Source: Corallococcus soli (GTDB lineage Bacteria > Myxococcota > Myxococcia > Myxococcales > Myxococcaceae). From it: a stretch of DNA of 64,000 nucleotides. The stretch spans positions 124,001-188,000 of the forward strand of contig NZ_JAAIYO010000013.1 in the NCBI RefSeq assembly GCF_014930455.1, given 5' to 3'. Made by a program: the position numbers and the translations under genes. The notes beneath the pieces were generated by a model. The model was not told the DNA's origin and did no database searches. It saw only the letters and a program-made list of their open reading frames with translations. Below, one piece after another: positions 1 to 8,323 of the stretch. The stretch's first letter is position 1. Each line of letters opens with the position of its first letter.

Positions 1-831
1 CAGGCCATCTTCTGCCGCAACGTCCTCATCTACTTCACGCCGGAGCTGGTGCGCGTGGTGCTGGCGCGGCTGGTGTCCGCGCTCGCGCCGGGCGGGCTGC
101 TCTTCGTGTCGCCCGCGGAGGTGCCGCTCACCAACGGGCTGGGGCTGGAGACGCTGGACGCGGAGGGCACGCCCGTCCTGCGCGTGCCGCTGGAGCCGTG
201 GCCCGCGCTGGAGGCCGCGTCCGCGCACGCGCGCCGGGACACGCCGGTGTCCCTGACCGCCGCCGCGCTCCGCCGGGACACGCCGCCTCCGGCCAACGTG
301 GTGCGGCTGGAGTCGCGCCGTCCCGCGCCCGCGCCCGCGTCGCGCCCTCCCGTGCCCCCGGCCGCGGCGGTCGTGGCGCGGCCGCCCCCGTCGCCTGCCG
401 TGGCGAAGGCCCGGCCCGGAGACGAGAACGGCCTGCTGACGCGCGCGCTGGCGGCGGCGCAGGCGGGGAACTTCGAGGACGCCGAGGCCCTGGCGCGCGA
501 GGCGGCCCGGTCGATGTGCCCGGAGGCCTACCTGCTGCTGGCGATGGTGGCCGAGGCGCGGGGCGACCTGTTCGCGGCGGTGGAGGCGGTGCGCAAGGCG
601 CTGTACCTGGAGCCGCAATTGGCGATGGGACATGCGACGCTGGTGGCGCTCTACAGCCGCCTGGACCGGCGCGACGAGGCGGAGCGCGCGCGGCAGAACG
701 CGCTGCGTGCGTTGGATGGGTTGGATGACGAGCACCCGCTGCGAGGGGTGGAGACGACGATGACCGCAGGCGGGCTCCGACAGGCGCTCTCTCCGCGGCC
801 TTCGCAGGTGGGTTGGCAGGGCGCGCGCTGA
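1..831 (+). CDS. CheR-type chemoreceptor methyltransferase with TPR tail (5' end missing)
   Basis: Open from the first base, so the N-terminal part lies upstream of the window. The visible 276 residues begin with the CheR signature IFCRNVLIYF, the end of the SAM-dependent methyltransferase fold that methylates glutamates on chemoreceptors. A Pro/Ala-rich linker (about residues 75-140) follows, then a helical stretch with TPR character (about 145-240). CheR proteins with C-terminal TPRs are a known architecture and the repeats probably mediate docking. It is 32 nt upstream of an MCP gene on the same strand, so it is read here as part of a chemosensory operon. The family call is secure. Which chemosensory system this is cannot be decided from the window, and no CheB is visible. 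Confidence 0.88.
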   Translation, partial: QAIFCRNVLIYFTPELVRVVLARLVSALAPGGLLFVSPAEVPLTNGLGLETLDAEGTPVLRVPLEPWPALEAASAHARRDTPVSLTAAALRRDTPPPANVVRLESRRPAPAPASRPPVPPAAAVVARPPPSPAVAKARPGDENGLLTRALAAAQAGNFEDAEALAREAARSMCPEAYLLLAMVAEARGDLFAAVEAVRKALYLEPQLAMGHATLVALYSRLDRRDEAERARQNALRALDGLDDEHPLRGVETTMTAGGLRQALSPRPSQVGWQGAR

Positions 832-863
832 CGGCGTCCGTCCGGACGTGAGGTGGAGACAAC

Positions 864-2471
864 GTGGAAGTGCAAGGGATGAAGGTGGCGCTGCCCGAAG
901 GGCTGGACTCGGCGCGGCTCAGCCTGCGGACGAAGATCCTCGTCGGCACGGGCATGTTCGGCATCGTGCTGGTCGGCATCCTGACCTTCGCGTTCTGGAT
1001 GCAGATGAGTGACGGCCTGCTGGACGAACTCACCAAGCGCTCGCGCGCGGTGGGGCTCGCCATGGCGTTCAACGTGGCCGCGCCCACCGCCGCCCAGGAC
1101 GCGGCGGCGCTGCAGCAGGCCACCGACATGGCCCTCAAGAGCATGCCGGACGTCGCGTACATCGTCGTGCGGGACGCGTCCGGCAAGGTGCTGGCGCGCG
1201 CGTCGGGCGAGAGCTTCGCGAGCGCCACGGCGGTGGAGCCGGCGGACGGCGACGCGGCGGTGGACCGCCAGCTGACCGTGGGCACGCTGCCCGTGGTGGA
1301 GACGACGGCGCCCGTCCTCTTCGCCCGGCCGGGGGCCACGGCCCTGCGCGTGGGCACCGTGCAGCTGGCGGTGGACCGCGCGGCGCTGGTGGCGTCGCTC
1401 TCCTCGAGCACCTGGCGCACGGCGGGCATCGGCCTGCTGGTGCTGGTGGTGGGCCTGCTGGCGGCGGCCGGCATGGCGGGCCTCTTCATCGTGCCGCTGG
1501 AGCGGCTGGCCCGCGCGGCGGTGGGCATCGCGGCGGGGGACCTGCGCCAGCAGATCGACACCGCCGGGACGGACGAGATTGGCGAGCTGGCGCGCAGCTT
1601 CGCCACCATGGCGGACGCGCTGGCGCACCTGCTCCATGACCTGCGGGGCGCGGCGACGGACCTGGAGTTCGAGGCGGCGAACGTGCTGGCCACATCCACG
1701 CAGCAGTCCGCGATGGCGCACCAGCAGGCGTCCGCCATCAACGAGACCAGCACCACCGTGGCGGAGATCGCCCAGACGTCCAAGCAGGCCACGTCCTACG
1801 CGGACGCGGTCATCGCCCAGACGCAGAAGTCGGAGTCGCTCAGCGCGGAGGGCCAGAAGGTCGTCACGGAGAGCGTGACGGGCATGGAGAAGCTGGGCGA
1901 GCAGGTGAAGGCCATCGCCCTGGCCATCACCGACCTGAACGAGCGCACGCTGCAGATCAGCGACATCATCGGGCAGGTGAAGGACGTGGCGGAGCAGTCC
2001 AACCTGCTGGCCCTCAACGCCTCCATCGAGGCGGCGAAGGCGGGCGAGCACGGCCGCGGCTTCGCGGTGGTGGCCACGGAGATGCGCACGCTGGCGGAGC
2101 AGTCCCGCATGGCGGCCGAACAGGTGCGCGTGCTGCTGGGCGAGGTGCAGAAGGGCACCCGCGTGGCGGTGACGACGACGGACGAAGGCAGCAGGCGGGC
2201 ACAGGCCGCGATGGAGCTGGCGCGCAGCGCTGGCAACACCATCCTGGGACTGTCGGAGGTCATCCGGGAGTCCTCGGGCGCCGCGCGGCAGATCGCCGGC
2301 AACACGCGGCAGCAGACCATCGGGGTGGAGCAGATCGCCACGGCGATGGGCGAACTGACTTCCGCCATGAGTGATTCGGTGGAGGGCACCCGGCGCATCG
2401 AACAGGTGGCCGGCAACCTCTCCACCTTGTCGAAGCGCTTCTCGGATCTAGTGGGCAGGTACCAGCTATGA
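864..2471 (+). CDS. Methyl-accepting chemotaxis protein
   Basis: Chemoreceptor of 535 aa that senses through a periplasmic domain and controls the CheA kinase encoded downstream. The GTG start follows AGGTGGAG about 5 nt upstream; an in-frame ATG lies six codons later and is an alternative. TM1 is near residues 30-50, a roughly 125-residue extracytoplasmic segment follows, and TM2 is near 180-208. Next come a HAMP domain (about 209-262) and a long coiled-coil signalling domain. The hairpin tip shows the family hallmark NLLALNASIEAAKAGE near residues 380-395. Its stop overlaps the next start (ATGA), indicating translational coupling with the receiver gene. The ligand is unknown. Confidence 0.95.
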   Translation: MEVQGMKVALPEGLDSARLSLRTKILVGTGMFGIVLVGILTFAFWMQMSDGLLDELTKRSRAVGLAMAFNVAAPTAAQDAAALQQATDMALKSMPDVAYIVVRDASGKVLARASGESFASATAVEPADGDAAVDRQLTVGTLPVVETTAPVLFARPGATALRVGTVQLAVDRAALVASLSSSTWRTAGIGLLVLVVGLLAAAGMAGLFIVPLERLARAAVGIAAGDLRQQIDTAGTDEIGELARSFATMADALAHLLHDLRGAATDLEFEAANVLATSTQQSAMAHQQASAINETSTTVAEIAQTSKQATSYADAVIAQTQKSESLSAEGQKVVTESVTGMEKLGEQVKAIALAITDLNERTLQISDIIGQVKDVAEQSNLLALNASIEAAKAGEHGRGFAVVATEMRTLAEQSRMAAEQVRVLLGEVQKGTRVAVTTTDEGSRRAQAAMELARSAGNTILGLSEVIRESSGAARQIAGNTRQQTIGVEQIATAMGELTSAMSDSVEGTRRIEQVAGNLSTLSKRFSDLVGRYQL

Positions 2472-2881
2472 ACAGCAACGTGACGGGCGGGGCCAAGAAG
2501 GCCGCAAAGGTGCTCATCGTGGAGGACACGAAGACCATCACCAACCTCCTCCAGGTGTACCTGATGGGCTGGGGGCTGGACTTCGTGGACGCGCCCAACG
2601 GCGCGGTGGGGCTCAAGCGGGCGCGTGAGCAGAAGCCGGACCTCATCATCTCCGACGTGCAGATGCCGGAGATGGACGGCTTCGCGCTGTGCGCCGCCAT
2701 CCGCAGCGACCCGAAGTTGAGCGAAACGCCCTTCCTGCTGCTCACGTCCCTGAAGGACGACGCGAGCCGGCAGAAGGGCAAGCTCGTGGGCGCGAGCGCG
2801 TTCCTCAACAAGCCGGTTTCGGTGGATGATCTGCGCTCGAAGGTGCGGGACTTCCTCAAGCTGCCGGCCACCAAGTACTAA
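2468..2881 (+). CDS. Stand-alone response-regulator receiver (CheY-like)
   Basis: Single receiver domain of 137 aa without an output domain, so it probably carries the phospho-signal from the CheA hybrid kinase three genes down, or acts as a phosphate sink. The start overlaps the MCP stop by 4 nt. Visible receiver features are the acidic pair in VEDTK near residues 18-22, the phospho-acceptor Asp63 in ISDVQMPEMDG, a Thr in LLLTSLKDD, and the conserved Lys in FLNKPVS. A short basic N-terminal extension (about 14 residues) precedes the domain. Without a motor or output domain, its target cannot be read from the sequence. Confidence 0.93.
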   Translation: MNSNVTGGAKKAAKVLIVEDTKTITNLLQVYLMGWGLDFVDAPNGAVGLKRAREQKPDLIISDVQMPEMDGFALCAAIRSDPKLSETPFLLLTSLKDDASRQKGKLVGASAFLNKPVSVDDLRSKVRDFLKLPATKY

Positions 2882-2885
2882 AGCG

Positions 2886-3467
2886 ATGCCAGCCGACGAC
2901 CCCAATTTCCAGCCCATCGACTTCGAGGAGCTGAAGGCTTCGCTCGACGCGGCGCAGATGCTGCTCGAGGGGGGCCAGGTGGTGAGCGCCCACAGGCGGC
3001 GCGAGGTGCTGCACACGCGCGCGGTGGCGCTGGCCAACTCGCGTCACGAGACGCGCCAGGAGGTCGTCACGGTGCTGGCCTTCCAGGTGGGCGGCGAGCG
3101 GTACGCGGTGCGCATTGAAATGGTGGACCACGTGCTGGAGGCGCGCGGCATGTGCGCGCTGCCCGGGGCGCCGCGTCACGTGCTGGGGGCGCTGGTGAGC
3201 CGCTCGCGCATCGTGCCGGTGTTGGACCTGCGGCAGCTGCTGGGGCTGGAGGGCGGTGGCATGTCCGACCTCAGCAAGGTGCTGGTGGTGGAGGTGGAGG
3301 ACGAGGCGTTCGGCCTGGCGGCGGAAGTGGTGGATGGACGCAAGGAGCTGCCGCGCGCGGAGCTGTCCCAGCCGCCGCCGGGCCCGTTCCTGTTCCTGAC
3401 GCCGGACCGGCTCACGGTGCTGGACCTGACACAGCTGGGCAACCCGGCGGCCGCTCGACGCGGCTAG
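2886..3467 (+). CDS. CheW-like coupling protein
   Basis: Adaptor of 193 aa linking the MCP to CheA. The ATG at 2886 lies 4 nt after the receiver stop and is preferred over the longer reading that begins inside the receiver gene. An N-terminal helical extension of about 60 residues precedes a CheW beta-barrel domain (about 62-185). The domain is recognised by the pattern VLAFQVGGERYAVRIEMVDHVL, followed by LPGAPRHVLGALVSRSRIVPVLDLRQLLGL. The extension is longer than in minimal CheW proteins and could add a docking surface; that is inference. The spacing and neighbours place it in the same transcript as the MCP and CheA genes. Confidence 0.9.
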   Translation: MPADDPNFQPIDFEELKASLDAAQMLLEGGQVVSAHRRREVLHTRAVALANSRHETRQEVVTVLAFQVGGERYAVRIEMVDHVLEARGMCALPGAPRHVLGALVSRSRIVPVLDLRQLLGLEGGGMSDLSKVLVVEVEDEAFGLAAEVVDGRKELPRAELSQPPPGPFLFLTPDRLTVLDLTQLGNPAAARRG

Positions 3468-3483
3468 AGGGGACTGGGGTTTC

Positions 3484-6024
3484 ATGGATCCGCAGTTGTT
3501 GCGCAGCATCTGGCCGGTGTTCGCCGCGGAGACGCGGGAGCAGATTCAAGCCATCGGGTCGAAGGTGCTGGGGCTGGAGCAGCCGGCCACCGCTCGCGAG
3601 CCGGACCTCCTGCCGTCGCTCAAGCGCGTGGTGCACAGCCTCAAGGGCTCCGCGGCCAGCCTGGGACTCGACGACATCGAACGCATCGTCCACGCCATCG
3701 AGGACGGGCTGTCGCACGTCAACGTGGAGGAGCCCATCTCCCGCACCGCCGTGGAGGCGATGCTGCGGGGCCTGTCCGCCATCGAGAACGCCCTCAACCG
3801 GGGCGATGCGGGGGAGCAGCCCGTGGTGGACGGCGTCCAGGCGCTGCTCCAGGCCCTGGGCCATGGCGACGCGGCGACGGCGGCGTCGGACGACGGCCCG
3901 GACTCCGGCGCGCTGGGTTCGGAGGGCTTGAAGATCCTCTCCGCGCTGGAGGCCGCGCTGGGCCGGCTGGTGTCTCCCAAGGTGGAGGACCGGGCGGGCG
4001 CGGTGCGCGCGGCGGTGGAGCGGGCGCACGCCCTGCGCCAGAGCGCGGAGGCCGCGCAGGCGGAGCAGGTGGCGTCGCTGGCGGAGGCCGCGGCGCTGGG
4101 CTTCACGCGCATGGAGGAGGGCGGGGACGCGGCGGGGCAGGCGGCGTCGGAGGTGGCGGGCGCGCTGGTGGACCTGCGGGTGGCGCTGGGCCTGTCGGAG
4201 GACCCGGGCGAGGCCCCGTCTTCAACTCCCGCGCCCATGGCGACGCCGGTGGTGCCGAAGCCCGCGGCGCGCGCGACGGCGGCGTCCGAGGCGCGGGGTG
4301 GGGCGGTGGACCGCGCGGTGCGCGTGTCGGTGAAGACGCTGGACTCGCTCGCGCTCCAGGTGGAGCACCTGGTGGCGGGCCGCGCGCAGCAGGGCCGGCG
4401 CACGGAGGGCTACCGCTCGCTGACGGATCAAGCGCATGAGGTGCTGCTGCACCTGGAGCGCGTCGCCTCGCAGCTCGCGCTGTCCGGCGGGGGCACGGCG
4501 CTGGAGCAGCTGCGCACGGGCGTGAACCTGATGCGCCAGATGCAGAAGCGCCTCCTGGAGCAGGCGAAGGAGGCGCACCGCGACGGCGAGCAGCACGCGC
4601 TGGTGGCGCAGGTGGTGCGCGACGACCTGCGCGACCTGCGCATGGTGCCGGCCTCGCAGGTGCTGGAGCCCCTGCGGCGCACCGTGCGCGAGACGGCGTC
4701 GCGGCTGGGCAAGGAGGTGGTGCTGGAGCTGGGCGGCACCGACGTGCGGTTGGACCGGCGCATCGTGGACGCGCTGAAGGATCCGCTCGTGCACCTGGTG
4801 CGCAACGCCATCGACCACGGGCTGGAGATGCCGGCGGCGCGGCGCGCGGCGGGCAAGCCGGATTCAGGCCGGCTGACGGTGCGCGTGGAGGCGCGCGGCA
4901 CCCGCATTGGCGTCATCGTGGAGGACGACGGGGCGGGCCTGGATCCGGTGCGCGTGCGCGCGACGGCGGTGCGCCGGGGCCTGATGAACCAGGAGGCGGC
5001 GGACAAGCTGACGGACGCGCAGGCCGCGCGGCTCATCTTCCAGCCGGGCTTCTCCACGCGCGACGAGGTGACGTCCACGTCGGGCCGTGGCGTGGGCCTG
5101 GACGTGGTGCTGGCCACCGCGCAGCGGCTCCAGGGCTCCGCGGACGTGGAGTACACGCCGGGCAAGGGCACGCGCTTCATCGTGGACCTGCCGCTCACGC
5201 TGGCGGCCGCGCTGGGCCTGCTGGTGCGCACCGGCAACACCATCACCGCGATCCCCTCCGACACCGTGAAGCGGGTGCTGCGGCTGGACCGGGACGACAT
5301 CGGCACGGTGGCCGGACGCGTGGTGGCGCGGCTGGATGGCGAACAGCTCACGTTCCTGACGCTGTCGGAGGCCATCGGGTTGCCCCGCCTGGAGCTGGCG
5401 CTGGAGTCCGGGCGGCGGCAGACGGCGGTGCTGCTGGCGCTGGGGGACGAGCGCGTGCTGTACGCCATCGACGAGGTGGTGGGGCAGCAGGAGCTGGTCG
5501 TCCGGGCGTTGGGCAAGCACCTGCAGGGCGTCCCCCACCTGGCGGGCGCGGCGGTGCTGGACGACGGCCGCGTGGTGCCGGTGCTCAACGCGCTGGAGCT
5601 CTTGCGCGCGGCGAAGCCGGACATGCGCTCGGCCGTGGGCGAGACGAAGATGCCGCGCATCCTGGTGTGCGACGACTCGCTCACGACGCGCTTCGCGATG
5701 AAGTCGCTGCTGGAGATCGCCGGCTACCCGGTGGTGACGGCGGCGGACGGCGAGGAGGCCTGGTCCGTGCTGGACCGCGTCCACTGCCAGCTCGTCGTCA
5801 GCGACTGGCAGATGCCCCGGCTGGACGGCGTGGGCCTGGCGCGGCGGATGAAGAGGCACCCCATGTTCCGCCGCACGCCCATCATCCTGGTGACGTCGCT
5901 GGACAGCCAGGAGGACCGGATGGAGGGCCTGGAGGCCGGCGCGGACGGCTACCTCGTCAAGCGCGAGGTGGAGCGCGGCAAGCTGCTGGACCTGGTGCGG
6001 CAGCTGCTGCCGACCTCGGGCTGA
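3484..6024 (+). CDS. Hybrid CheA histidine kinase with C-terminal receiver
   Basis: Core kinase of the chemosensory system, 846 aa. Order of domains: Hpt (about 1-110) with the phosphorylated His51 in [13 protein letters not shown]; an Ala-rich linker; a dimerisation region (about 280-370); and an HATPase_c domain with N-box [11 protein letters not shown] (about 440-450), G-box VEDDGAGLD and GRGVGLDVV near 535. A CheW-like domain (about 585-710) follows, then a receiver (about 722-846) with phospho-Asp774 in [12 protein letters not shown]. All catalytic motifs look intact. A fused receiver occurs in myxobacterial systems such as FrzE and may act as a phosphate sink or output. The gene ends the operon, and a strong hairpin follows at 6055-6092. 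Confidence 0.95.
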   Translation: MDPQLLRSIWPVFAAETREQIQAIGSKVLGLEQPATAREPDLLPSLKRVVHSLKGSAASLGLDDIERIVHAIEDGLSHVNVEEPISRTAVEAMLRGLSAIENALNRGDAGEQPVVDGVQALLQALGHGDAATAASDDGPDSGALGSEGLKILSALEAALGRLVSPKVEDRAGAVRAAVERAHALRQSAEAAQAEQVASLAEAAALGFTRMEEGGDAAGQAASEVAGALVDLRVALGLSEDPGEAPSSTPAPMATPVVPKPAARATAASEARGGAVDRAVRVSVKTLDSLALQVEHLVAGRAQQGRRTEGYRSLTDQAHEVLLHLERVASQLALSGGGTALEQLRTGVNLMRQMQKRLLEQAKEAHRDGEQHALVAQVVRDDLRDLRMVPASQVLEPLRRTVRETASRLGKEVVLELGGTDVRLDRRIVDALKDPLVHLVRNAIDHGLEMPAARRAAGKPDSGRLTVRVEARGTRIGVIVEDDGAGLDPVRVRATAVRRGLMNQEAADKLTDAQAARLIFQPGFSTRDEVTSTSGRGVGLDVVLATAQRLQGSADVEYTPGKGTRFIVDLPLTLAAALGLLVRTGNTITAIPSDTVKRVLRLDRDDIGTVAGRVVARLDGEQLTFLTLSEAIGLPRLELALESGRRQTAVLLALGDERVLYAIDEVVGQQELVVRALGKHLQGVPHLAGAAVLDDGRVVPVLNALELLRAAKPDMRSAVGETKMPRILVCDDSLTTRFAMKSLLEIAGYPVVTAADGEEAWSVLDRVHCQLVVSDWQMPRLDGVGLARRMKRHPMFRRTPIILVTSLDSQEDRMEGLEAGADGYLVKREVERGKLLDLVRQLLPTSG

Positions 6025-6054
6025 CCGCCCGCGCGCGGGGCGGGCACGAAAGAC

Positions 6055-6092
6055 GACGCCCCGTCCCCGCGCGAGCGTTGGGACAGGGCGTC
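6055..6092. terminator. Hairpin between convergent genes, probable bidirectional terminator
   Basis: Arms GACGCCCCGTCCC (6055-6067) and GGGACAGGGCGTC (6080-6092) pair over 13 positions with one mismatch around a 12-nt loop. The hairpin sits between the stop of the CheA gene and the stop of the leftward small gene, where both transcripts must end. There is no U-tract, as is common in high-GC genomes. Confidence 0.55.
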
Positions 6093-6117
6093 GGTACGGC
6101 CCGGGGGGGCGGACACG

Positions 6118-6327
6118 TCACTTCGACGGACGGCTCCAGGCCTTGGGCCAGTCGTCGAACTGCGCGACCTCCTGCTCCCCGACGAGCAGCGTGTACATGG
6201 ACTCCTCGGGGAAGTCGCCGATGCGGATGCGCAGCTCCTGCCCGTCCGCCTTGGCGCGCAGCGGGTGCAGCACGTCCGTCGTCTTCACCCATTCCAGCTT
6301 CTGCTTCAGGAGTTGCTCACCGTTCAT
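6118..6327 (-). CDS. Small acidic protein, possible cognate (immunity-like) partner of the upstream gene
   Basis: 69 aa, no signal peptide or membrane segment. The visible sequence has alternating beta-like segments (QELRIRIGDFP, MYTLLVGEQEVAQFDDWP) and ends in a Trp-containing motif, DDWPKAWSRP. Its ATG overlaps the stop of the 211-aa gene upstream by 4 nt, so the two are almost certainly co-translated. I do not recognise a named family with certainty. The small size, acidic character and tight coupling behind a protein with a long disordered N-terminus and a compact C-terminal module resemble effector/immunity pairs, but this is inference only. Confidence 0.7.
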   Translation of the reverse strand: MNGEQLLKQKLEWVKTTDVLHPLRAKADGQELRIRIGDFPEESMYTLLVGEQEVAQFDDWPKAWSRPSK

Positions 6328-6959
6328 AGCTTGGCCTGCGGATTGGCGAAGTGGTTGTTCACGGTCTGGTTGGTGCGCTTCGAGCTGTCGATAAGGCTCT
6401 GGTAGACGTCGTCCCCAGTCAACCCCTTCGCCTTGGCGCCCTTGACCAGCTGGTCGAAGGAGGGCCCGTCCAGCCGGCCGTAGGTGAAGAAGTCACGCGC
6501 CTTGAGCATCATGACTTCGAGCGGGTTGCTCATGAAGCTGCGCGCCTCCAGGCGGGCCTCGTGGCGGATCTTCACCGCCGCCTTCGCGCGGTCCTCCAGG
6601 GACGCGCCCTGTGCCGCGAGCTTCGCGTCGTTCGCGGGGATGCTGGCGACCTTCTGGTTGTACCAGTTGCGGATCTCGCTGTTGGTCGTGGGCTTCTTCA
6701 CCGGGGCCGCGTCCGGGCCATTCACCCGCGCGGCGCCGTCCGGGTCGCGCGGACGCGTGCGCGACGGGCCGCCCGTCACGTCCGCGGGCTGCGGCCGCGC
6801 GGGCGGGGGCGCCGAGTTCGAGCGCGTGGGCCGCGTCGGGGACGACGTCGTCGTCGTGTTCGGCTTCGAATCCACGGAGTTGCTGCGGCGCGGAGGCGGG
6901 GACGACGGCGCCGAGTCGGACTTCGGGGAGCGGACGCTCGAGTTCCGGGAGAGCTTCAT
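6324..6959 (-). CDS. Ser/Pro-rich protein with conserved-looking C-terminal module (candidate toxin-like effector)
   Basis: 211 aa. Residues 1 to about 90 are low-complexity Ser/Pro/Thr/Arg and probably disordered. Residues from about 95 to 211 form a compact module beginning with IRNWYNQKVASIP, then IRHEARLEARSFM, ARDFFTYGRLDGPSFDQLV and a final SSKRTNQTVN. From memory, this arrangement resembles the C-terminal module at the tips of some myxobacterial RHS/polymorphic proteins, but I cannot name a family or a catalytic residue. There is no signal peptide. Its stop overlaps the start of the 69-aa gene. Upstream lies an unusually A/T-rich stretch with an inverted repeat. The gene is clearly real; the function is open. 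Confidence 0.7.
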   Translation of the reverse strand: MKLSRNSSVRSPKSDSAPSSPPPRRSNSVDSKPNTTTTSSPTRPTRSNSAPPPARPQPADVTGGPSRTRPRDPDGAARVNGPDAAPVKKPTTNSEIRNWYNQKVASIPANDAKLAAQGASLEDRAKAAVKIRHEARLEARSFMSNPLEVMMLKARDFFTYGRLDGPSFDQLVKGAKAKGLTGDDVYQSLIDSSKRTNQTVNNHFANPQAKL

Positions 6960-7015
6960 GGGGGAGGCCTTCGAGGGTAGGAAGAAATACAGCTTTCCCT
7001 TTTATCGCAGTCACG

Positions 7016-7043
7016 GGTAGGCGAGTTGTGACCTCCGCCTACC
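7016..7043. promoter_or_regulatory. 28-bp inverted repeat upstream of the 211-aa gene
   Basis: Perfect 8-bp arms GGTAGGCG (7016-7023) and CGCCTACC (7036-7043) flank a 12-nt spacer. The repeat sits between two leftward genes, about 57 nt upstream of the 211-aa start and 41 nt after the kinase stop. It could be an operator for the small two-gene unit or the hairpin ending the kinase transcript. The dyad with a spacer of about one helical turn suits a dimeric repressor, but neither role is shown. Confidence 0.4.
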
Positions 7044-7084
7044 TTTCGTGCAAAACCCTGACGTCTCCCTGCAATCCCGCACGT

Positions 7085-8116
7085 TTAGCGGTGGGCGGGC
7101 ACGGCGAAGACCTCATCCCGCGGACAGCGCACGGTGATTTCGAGCCGGGGCTCCCGCTGCACGGCCAGCGTGCCTCCCAGGCGCCCTGCCAGGTGGCGCA
7201 GCACGGACTCGGTGCGCGGGGGCAGGGGCGTGCCCGGACATGCCTGGACCCGCAGCTGCCACTGGGACGCGTCCGGCGCGGGGCCCAGGTGGACGTCCAC
7301 GGCCACGGCGTTGGCGGTGCTCCGGGCCACGGTGCGGGTGAGCAGCTCCCAGTCCGCGCGGGCGCCCTTGACGCTCACCGGCTGCTGCGCCGGCAGCGTC
7401 AGCAGGGGCGGCCCCCGGCGGCGCCCGGGCGTGGGCGCGAAGGCGCGCTCCAGCACGGGGCGCAGGTCGTCCAGGCCCGGGGCCAGGGGTGACAGCCGCC
7501 GGTCGATGAGCTCCTTCTGCTCCGTGCCGGACTTCGCCAGCCGCTCCAGGTAGCGCTGCATCTGCGCGTTGAGCGGCCCCGCGGTGCCCTTGAGCATCAT
7601 GTCCACGTAGCCCCGGATGACCATCAGGGGCGTGCGCAGGTCATGCGCCGCGCGGGAGCGACGCTTCTCCAGCGTCACCACCGTGCGCTCCAGGCGCAGC
7701 TTCGCTTCAAGCAGGCGCGCCTGCCGCTCGCCCTGGGCCACCTCCCGCGCGTGCGCCTTGAGCAGCGCGGGGGCGAACGCATTGAAGCGCGCGACCACGT
7801 GGCGCTGGGACGTCGTCAGCGGCGCCGGCCAGATGTGGAGGGCGGCGTTTCGCGCGCCCGGCTTCTTCGTCGCGTCGTGATGCGCGGGGGGACGCCCCAC
7901 CTTCATCACGCACGCCCGTCCTTCGTAGAGGGCCGCGCCGGTAGCGCCGGTCAGCCGCAATGTCGCCTTCAGGAGGGCCTCCAGGCCCGCGCGTGTTCCC
8001 TTGCGCAGCGCCTGCTCGGCCACCGCCGTCAGCGTCGTTTCCACCCTGGCATCGAGGTCGTCCTCGATGCGCCGCCCCATCCAAGCCCCAGCCCGCACGC
8101 GCCAAGGAATGGCCAT
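7085..8116 (-). CDS. HisKA-domain sensor kinase with degenerate ATPase domain
   Basis: 343 aa from the ATG at 8116. Upstream in-frame codons back to a TTG at 8188 are possible, but the Ile-Pro-Trp start fits better. A GAF-like N-terminal region (about 20-120) and a coiled coil lead to a clear H-box, RRSRAAHDLRTPLMVIRGY, with phospho-acceptor His158. The C-terminal half is where HATPase_c should be. It shows only a vague N-box equivalent (DWELLTRTVARSTANAVA) and no DxGxG or second Gly-rich box. The gene is divergent from the heparinase-like gene, and their 207-bp intergenic region contains a sigma-54 promoter. It may be a pseudokinase or a fast-diverged orphan kinase. Confidence 0.75.
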   Translation of the reverse strand: MAIPWRVRAGAWMGRRIEDDLDARVETTLTAVAEQALRKGTRAGLEALLKATLRLTGATGAALYEGRACVMKVGRPPAHHDATKKPGARNAALHIWPAPLTTSQRHVVARFNAFAPALLKAHAREVAQGERQARLLEAKLRLERTVVTLEKRRSRAAHDLRTPLMVIRGYVDMMLKGTAGPLNAQMQRYLERLAKSGTEQKELIDRRLSPLAPGLDDLRPVLERAFAPTPGRRRGPPLLTLPAQQPVSVKGARADWELLTRTVARSTANAVAVDVHLGPAPDASQWQLRVQACPGTPLPPRTESVLRHLAGRLGGTLAVQREPRLEITVRCPRDEVFAVPAHR

Positions 8117-8270
8117 GCCCCGGTGGAGGCGCAATGGGTTCCCGTGCTGGGAACTTCGCGCGCCGCGGGTCGGCAATCCTTTCCCCAACGTGATCGGCAG
8201 AAGCGGACATTTTTACCGCCGTTCGGGTGCCCCACCTGCGCCAACCCCTTGCTCCCATTGGGAAAAGGTT

Positions 8271-8287
8271 TTGGCCGGGCCCTTGCT
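8271..8287 (+). promoter_or_regulatory. Sigma-54 (-24/-12) promoter for the heparinase-like gene
   Basis: TTGGCCGGGCCCTTGCT matches the RpoN consensus TTGGCACGnnnnTTGCW at nearly all fixed positions. The invariant GG (8273-8274) and GC (8285-8286) are exactly 10 nt apart. Transcription would start near 8298, about 25 nt before the ATG at 8324, leaving room for the GGAAGGGG ribosome site. Sigma-54 requires an enhancer-binding activator, so the gene is probably regulated rather than constitutive. Confidence 0.65.
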
Positions 8288-8323
8288 ATCAGCCCTCCTC
8301 GTCAGGCGGTCCGGAAGGGGCGG

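Noticed and set aside
128-1792. Minus-strand open frame of 554 codons opposite cheR and the MCP gene
   Set aside because: Low-complexity Arg/Ala/Ser composition typical of antisense frames in 70% GC DNA; the plus strand has CheR and MCP motifs.
7643-8323. N-terminal extension of the heparinase-like protein
   Set aside because: It would overlap the divergent kinase gene and run through the sigma-54 promoter; the ATG at 8324 has a ribosome site.
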